Assembly (NCBI GenBank): GCA_051269965.1
Contig: JBNMFK010000167.1
Span: 1-8,213, forward strand
From: Arcticibacterium sp051269965
Lineage (GTDB): Bacteria > Bacteroidota > Bacteroidia > Cytophagales > Spirosomataceae
DNA length: 8,213 nt
Reading direction: 5' to 3'
Positions 5,080 through 8,213 of this stretch are shown piece after piece. The position numbers were made by a program, and so were the translations under genes. The notes beneath the pieces are model-generated. The model did no database searches. It was not told the origin of the DNA and worked only from the letters and a program-made list of their open reading frames with translations. Positions within the stretch are counted from its first letter, which is position 1. Each line of letters starts with the position of its first letter.

Positions 5080-7386
5080 ATGAACTACTCTCCCGGAATA
5101 AATAGCCTTCTACCTCTTTTTTATATAGGATGGGCCGACTCTGTACTTAGTCCTTCAGAAATGAAAATTATCCGTGATCAAGTAAATTCGATGGATTTTT
5201 TGACATTTTCGGATAAAAAGCAGCTGCTAAAATGGACTGACCAAAAAACACCACCGAGTCCGGATACCTTTAAAAAGTGGCTTGAAGATATTCATGAGAA
5301 TGCACCACAGCTGGACTTGGTAAACAAACTCTCCCTCGTACAGCTGGGTATTAATATGGCCAGCCAAGCCTCTAGTTCTGAAAAACAGAAAGTTTGGGAT
5401 TCGCCAAAAGTAAAATCGTCTATTGTAGAGTTGGAAGAGGCCTTAGGTGTAAATAACCAATTATCTCAGTTGGCTTTTTACCATACTTTAAACCCCGATA
5501 CCATTGATGAAGTAAAAGCTGAAGATGGTTTTGATGTTTCTGCTTTACAAGCCATTTTAGATGGACCCTTTGCTAAACATAAGCAAAGAACCAAAAAGCT
5601 TTTAATGGATCCTTTTTTTAATGTACCCCTAGACTTAAAAAATAAAGAAGAACTCAGAAACCTTATTTTAAAACAGTGCAAAGTCATCGCCGACCAAGGA
5701 TTTGGAGCCTCTGCCTATCCAAAGGAGTATGGCGGTGAAGACTCCGCTGGGATCAATACAGCAATTTTTGAAACCATGGCTCTGGGTAATGTAAGTCTAT
5801 TAGTAAAGTTTGGTGTCCAGTTTGGTCTTTTTGGAGGAGCTCTCATGCAGCTCGGAACTCACAAACATCATAGCAAATATTTAAGCGATACAGGAAGCCT
5901 TGATCTAGCTGGTTGTTTTGCGATGACCGAGACAGGACATGGAAGCAATGTAAGAGACCTAGAAACTACAGCCACCTACAATTTTAAAAAGAAAACCATC
6001 GTAGTCCACTCCCCGAATCATTCGGCCGGAAAAGAATATATTGGCAATGCAATGCACGCAACTATGGCCGCAGTTTTTGCCCAGTTAATCGTGGGGGACA
6101 CCAATCATGGAATTCATGCCATCTTGGTCCCTTTAAGAGATAAAAAACATAGAGAATTGCCTGGAATTAAGATCGAAGACAATGGCTATAAGTTGGGGCT
6201 TAATGGCGTAGACAATGGCCGTATTTGGTTTGACCAAGTAGAAGTACCTTTAGATAATTTACTGGACAAATATGGTGGGATTGATGCCCAAGGCAATTAC
6301 CAAAGCCCTATAAGCAAAGAATCAAAGCGTTTTTTCACGATGCTTGGAGCCTTGATAGGCGGACGTGTCTCTGTGGCATTAGCATCAAATACCGCATCCA
6401 AAAAGTCATTAGATATTGCTATCAAATATGCTCTAAAAAGAAGACAATTTGATTCCTTAGCCCAAAACCAAGAAACACTCCTCTTAGACTACCCTACACA
6501 TCAAAAAAGGTTATTTCCACTTCTTGCAAAAAGTTATGCCCTGTCCTTTGCCCTTGAAAAACTAAGAGAAAAATTTATTAAAAGTCTTGGGTCAGACGAT
6601 AAACGTGAAGTCGAATCACTGGCAGCTGGCCTAAAAAGCTATGCCTCTTGGCATTCAAGAGATACCATCCAAGAATGTAGAGAGGCCTGCGGCGGAAAAG
6701 GATATTTAGCCGAAAACGAATTTGCCGATTTAAAAGCCGATACCGATATATTCTCAACTTTTGAGGGAGATAATCATGTCCTCCTACAATTAGTGGCTAA
6801 AAGTATGCTTACAGAATTCAAACAAGAATTTAATGATGGCGGATTCATGGCAGTTGCAAGACATGTCTTGAAAAGGGTGGCCACACGAGTCAATGACTTG
6901 AACCCTATTACAGTCAGAAATACAAACTCACAGCATATTTTAAGTTACGACTTCATGGACTCGGCCTTCGAATATAGGGAGCAAAAGCTTTTGTTCAGTC
7001 TGTCTGATAGAATGCGAAATTTTATTAAAAAGAAGCTTCATCCCAGTGATATATTTCTGAGGGTACAGACCCACATGATTACCTTGGCAATAGCTCACAT
7101 CGAACACTTTATCTATAAGGAGTTTAAAGCTACAGTTGTCAAAACTGATTCTACTCCTGAAAAAGAGGCTCTAAAACTAATGCTTAAAACCTTTGCTTTG
7201 GATGCCATCTTAAGAGACAAAGGCTGGTTTCTTGAAAATAGTTTCCTAAGTGGAGACAAATCAAAGGCCATTAGAAAAGTTCTAAACAGTCTCTATCGAA
7301 GAATAAGACCCTTTGCTGGAGACTACGTAGAGGCGTATGGCATTCCTTCTGCCCTTAGACGGGCAGAAATAGTTAAGGATTTATGA
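5080..7386 (+). CDS. Acyl-CoA dehydrogenase/oxidase-family flavoprotein with N-terminal extension
   Basis: A 768-residue FAD enzyme of the acyl-CoA dehydrogenase superfamily, closer to the long acyl-CoA oxidase (ACOX) type than to the ~380-residue dehydrogenases. It would oxidise acyl-CoA to trans-2-enoyl-CoA in beta-oxidation, in the cytoplasm. Signatures: GASAYPKEYGGED (209-221), GCFAMTETGHGSNVRDLET (278-296, the flavin/substrate-binding motif), GALIGGRVSVALAS (423-436), LKRRQF (452-457), REACGGKGYLAENEF (534-548) and FSTFEGDNHVLLQLVAK (558-574). E562 in FEGDN aligns with the catalytic glutamate of ACOX enzymes. A second helical C-terminal domain (580-768) is as expected for ACOX-like members. 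Residues 1-~140 are an extra helical region (WADSVLSPSEMKIIRDQV near 18-35) resembling TerB-like folds. Oxidase versus electron-transfer-flavoprotein-linked dehydrogenase cannot be decided by eye. Start at ATG 5080 is the first Met. The gene is monocistronic and converges with the next gene. Confidence 0.9.
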   Translation: MNYSPGINSLLPLFYIGWADSVLSPSEMKIIRDQVNSMDFLTFSDKKQLLKWTDQKTPPSPDTFKKWLEDIHENAPQLDLVNKLSLVQLGINMASQASSSEKQKVWDSPKVKSSIVELEEALGVNNQLSQLAFYHTLNPDTIDEVKAEDGFDVSALQAILDGPFAKHKQRTKKLLMDPFFNVPLDLKNKEELRNLILKQCKVIADQGFGASAYPKEYGGEDSAGINTAIFETMALGNVSLLVKFGVQFGLFGGALMQLGTHKHHSKYLSDTGSLDLAGCFAMTETGHGSNVRDLETTATYNFKKKTIVVHSPNHSAGKEYIGNAMHATMAAVFAQLIVGDTNHGIHAILVPLRDKKHRELPGIKIEDNGYKLGLNGVDNGRIWFDQVEVPLDNLLDKYGGIDAQGNYQSPISKESKRFFTMLGALIGGRVSVALASNTASKKSLDIAIKYALKRRQFDSLAQNQETLLLDYPTHQKRLFPLLAKSYALSFALEKLREKFIKSLGSDDKREVESLAAGLKSYASWHSRDTIQECREACGGKGYLAENEFADLKADTDIFSTFEGDNHVLLQLVAKSMLTEFKQEFNDGGFMAVARHVLKRVATRVNDLNPITVRNTNSQHILSYDFMDSAFEYREQKLLFSLSDRMRNFIKKKLHPSDIFLRVQTHMITLAIAHIEHFIYKEFKATVVKTDSTPEKEALKLMLKTFALDAILRDKGWFLENSFLSGDKSKAIRKVLNSLYRRIRPFAGDYVEAYGIPSALRRAEIVKDL

Positions 7387-7400
7387 TGAAAAGCCTAAAA

Positions 7401-7751
7401 TCAATCTTCTGGTATCGGCTCTGAATATCTTGCTAAAAGTTTTCCAGAAACCTTATAAGTAGCAGAATATAAAAGTCCTGTTTGGCGATGCGTAAGCGTC
7501 AAAAAAGCTTTTTTATACCAGGCTGGATTTGTAGCTTTCTTTTTAAATGCTTCGTGGCTTGAAGTCTCGAATGGTTCACTGCTTAGTCTAGCTTCTACTG
7601 TGTATATACCAATTCCAAAATATTCTGAACGTTCTAGAACGGTTTCAAAATCTGTCTGAGAAAAGTGATGTTTTGAGGCTTCATCAAATCCATCGTTTAG
7701 ATTTTCCAAATCAATGAACACGTGTTTTTCTAAAAATTCGGATTGTTCCAT
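7401..7751 (-). CDS. Hypothetical protein, 116 residues
   Basis: I do not recognise this family. The 116-residue product has no signal peptide and no membrane segment, so it is likely cytoplasmic. It is acidic at the N-terminus (FLEKHVFIDLENLNDGFDE) and more basic from about residue 68 (FKKKATNPAWYKKAF). Predicted strands alternate near the middle and end: FGIGIYTVEARL (45-56), AFLTLTHRQ (82-90) and TGLLYSATYKVSGKLLARY (91-109). This suggests a small beta-rich or alpha/beta domain. It is transcribed alone, convergent with the flavoenzyme gene and ending 14 bases from it. A possible -7 promoter box lies upstream. The codon use and clean open frame favour a real gene. Confidence 0.65.
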   Translation of the reverse strand: MEQSEFLEKHVFIDLENLNDGFDEASKHHFSQTDFETVLERSEYFGIGIYTVEARLSSEPFETSSHEAFKKKATNPAWYKKAFLTLTHRQTGLLYSATYKVSGKLLARYSEPIPED

Positions 7752-7771
7752 ATACTTTATAAATTATTTTG

Positions 7772-7779
7772 CAAAGGTG
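7772..7779 (-). promoter_or_regulatory. Possible -7 box for the 116-residue hypothetical gene
   Basis: On the minus strand CACCTTTG (followed by CA) differs at one position from the Bacteroidota TAnnTTTG consensus. It lies 20 bases upstream of ATG 7751, exactly the spacing of the stronger gldD box. No -33 element is visible, so this is tentative. Confidence 0.35.
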
Positions 7780-7879
7780 CTTTTTCTTCTCAGGATATGT
7801 AGTTATTACTACGAATTATTTTCAAAAGCTCAGCTAGCTTCCTATTTAACATTGAACACGATCAATTTGCAAATGAGGC

Positions 7880-7911
7880 TATTCTCAGCAAAGAACTATT
7901 TGCTGAGAATA
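7880..7911. repeat. Perfect 13-bp inverted repeat (hairpin) with 6-base loop
   Basis: TATTCTCAGCAAA (7880-7892) and TTTGCTGAGAATA (7899-7911) are perfect reverse complements around the loop GAACTA. It is the strongest hairpin I found in the window. No T tract follows on either strand, so it is not a classic intrinsic terminator. It lies 45 bases beyond the stop of the transposase remnant, in the non-coding part. It could be an IS end or terminator, a palindromic repeat unit, or an RNA element. Confidence 0.85.
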
Positions 7912-7955
7912 TTAAACCCTAATTATCCATTAGAACAACTCAAAGAAGGGCTTAA

Positions 7956-8211
7956 TTATCTTATTTGAGCGAATACTCCATCCATCCACACTCTTTTTTT
8001 TGTTGGTAGTGCAATTTTCAGGGTGGTTTTATTCGCATCGTTTACAGTCCAAGTTTCCAATGCAAAGCAACAAACTTTTAAGATTCTAAGAGTGGCTTTA
8101 TTGTTATGATTTAGGGCAAAGTGTCTGAATAAACTCATTAAATAATAGGCTAACATAATGAACCTAAAAAATAATTCTGTCGCTTACATAATCTTGTAAA
8201 CAGACGTTTTC
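7956..8211 (-). pseudogene. Frameshifted C-terminal remnant of a DDE transposase (IS4/IS1380-like)
   Basis: On the minus strand bases 8183-7956 read ATELFFRFIMLAYYLMSLFR, then HFALNHNN, and later RILKVCCFALETWTVNDANK and PTKKRVWMDGVFAQI, ending at a TAA. The 'ATE-x-x-FRF-[IV]M-x-AY-x-LMSLFR' block, followed by a 'CFALG-x-W' strand and a basic end, is the C-terminus I associate with IS4/IS1380-type DDE transposases (recall, not a search). Just upstream the frame is broken: in frame with ATE there is a stop (TAA, 8186-8184), while the continuation ENVCLQDY (8211-8188) lies in another frame. One extra base, or a loss of two, near 8184-8187 explains this. The DDE catalytic core lies outside the window or is lost. 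The isolated ATG at 8156 is inside the conserved block, so a 66-residue 'gene' from there is not credible. Confidence 0.6.
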
Positions 8212-8213
8212 TA

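Larger units (their letters stand above)
7752..7955. other. Gene-poor AT-rich region left of the transposase remnant
   Basis: About 200 bases without a credible gene. It holds the tentative promoter for the 116-residue gene, the perfect hairpin at 7880-7911, and a 10-base palindrome ATTTGCAAAT at 7865-7874. An open plus-strand frame (7714-7968) runs antisense across the start of the hypothetical gene and through the hairpin, and has no family resemblance. The remainder probably includes the end of the degraded insertion element, but no terminal inverted repeat or target duplication can be fixed because the other end is outside the window. Confidence 0.5.

Noticed and set aside
7714..7968. Plus-strand 84-residue open frame
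   Set aside because: It runs antisense through the start of the 116-residue gene and through the hairpin arms, has no family resemblance or promoter, and is of low-complexity AT-rich composition.
7956..8156. A 66-residue minus-strand gene starting at ATG 8156
   Set aside because: The ATG lies inside a conserved transposase-like block that continues upstream (ATELFFRFI), so it is part of a broken longer gene, not an independent small gene.
1..8213. CRISPR array, tRNA, rRNA, toxin-antitoxin or defence system
   Set aside because: I looked for regularly spaced direct repeats, cloverleaf-like segments and characteristic protein motifs and found none; apart from the small hairpins, the window is explained by housekeeping-type genes and a transposon scar.

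Overview
The window looks like a chromosomal segment of a low-GC member of the Bacteroidota, most likely a marine or soil Cytophagia/Flavobacteriia-type gliding lineage. The evidence is a GldD gliding lipoprotein, a secreted protein with a CarboxypepD_reg-like domain, a TAnnTTTG-type -7 promoter box upstream of gldD, and start codons without Shine-Dalgarno sequences. Genus cannot be fixed from the sequence alone.

Layout. (1) Positions 2-2447, plus strand: the tail of a respiratory complex I operon (3' end of nuoH, complete nuoI and nuoJ). It runs without a gap into a RimJ/RimL-type GNAT acetyltransferase and a gamma-carbonic-anhydrase-like left-handed beta-helix protein. The usual nuoK-L-M-N do not follow, so the complex I operon is split after nuoJ. 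(2) Positions 2507-4854, minus strand, converging on the first block: a tightly overlapping four-gene unit read gldD -> DUF2007-like small protein -> cdsA -> secreted CarboxypepD_reg-like protein. It links gliding/secretion, phospholipid synthesis and the cell envelope. A small inverted repeat sits between the two convergent blocks. (3) Positions 4855-5079: divergent intergenic region with a good Bacteroidota promoter for gldD. (4) Positions 5080-7386, plus strand: a 768-residue acyl-CoA dehydrogenase/oxidase-family flavoenzyme with an unusual helical N-terminal extension. (5) Positions 7401-7751, minus strand: a 116-residue protein of unknown function, ending 14 bases from the flavoenzyme gene. 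(6) Positions 7752-8213: no intact gene. It holds a perfect 13-bp hairpin and, at the right edge, what reads as the frameshifted C-terminal remnant of a DDE transposase on the minus strand.

How the genes work together. NuoH/I/J belong to the proton-pumping NADH:quinone oxidoreductase, which would accept NADH from pathways that include the acyl-CoA dehydrogenase gene's probable pathway (fatty acid beta-oxidation). CdsA makes CDP-diacylglycerol for phospholipids, and GldD belongs to the Bacteroidota gliding/type IX secretion machinery. No defence system, CRISPR array, tRNA or rRNA was seen. The most interesting points are the gamma-carbonic-anhydrase-like gene inside a complex I operon (compare the carbonic-anhydrase subunits of plant mitochondrial complex I), the N-terminal extension of the acyl-CoA dehydrogenase, and the transposon scar with its hairpin.
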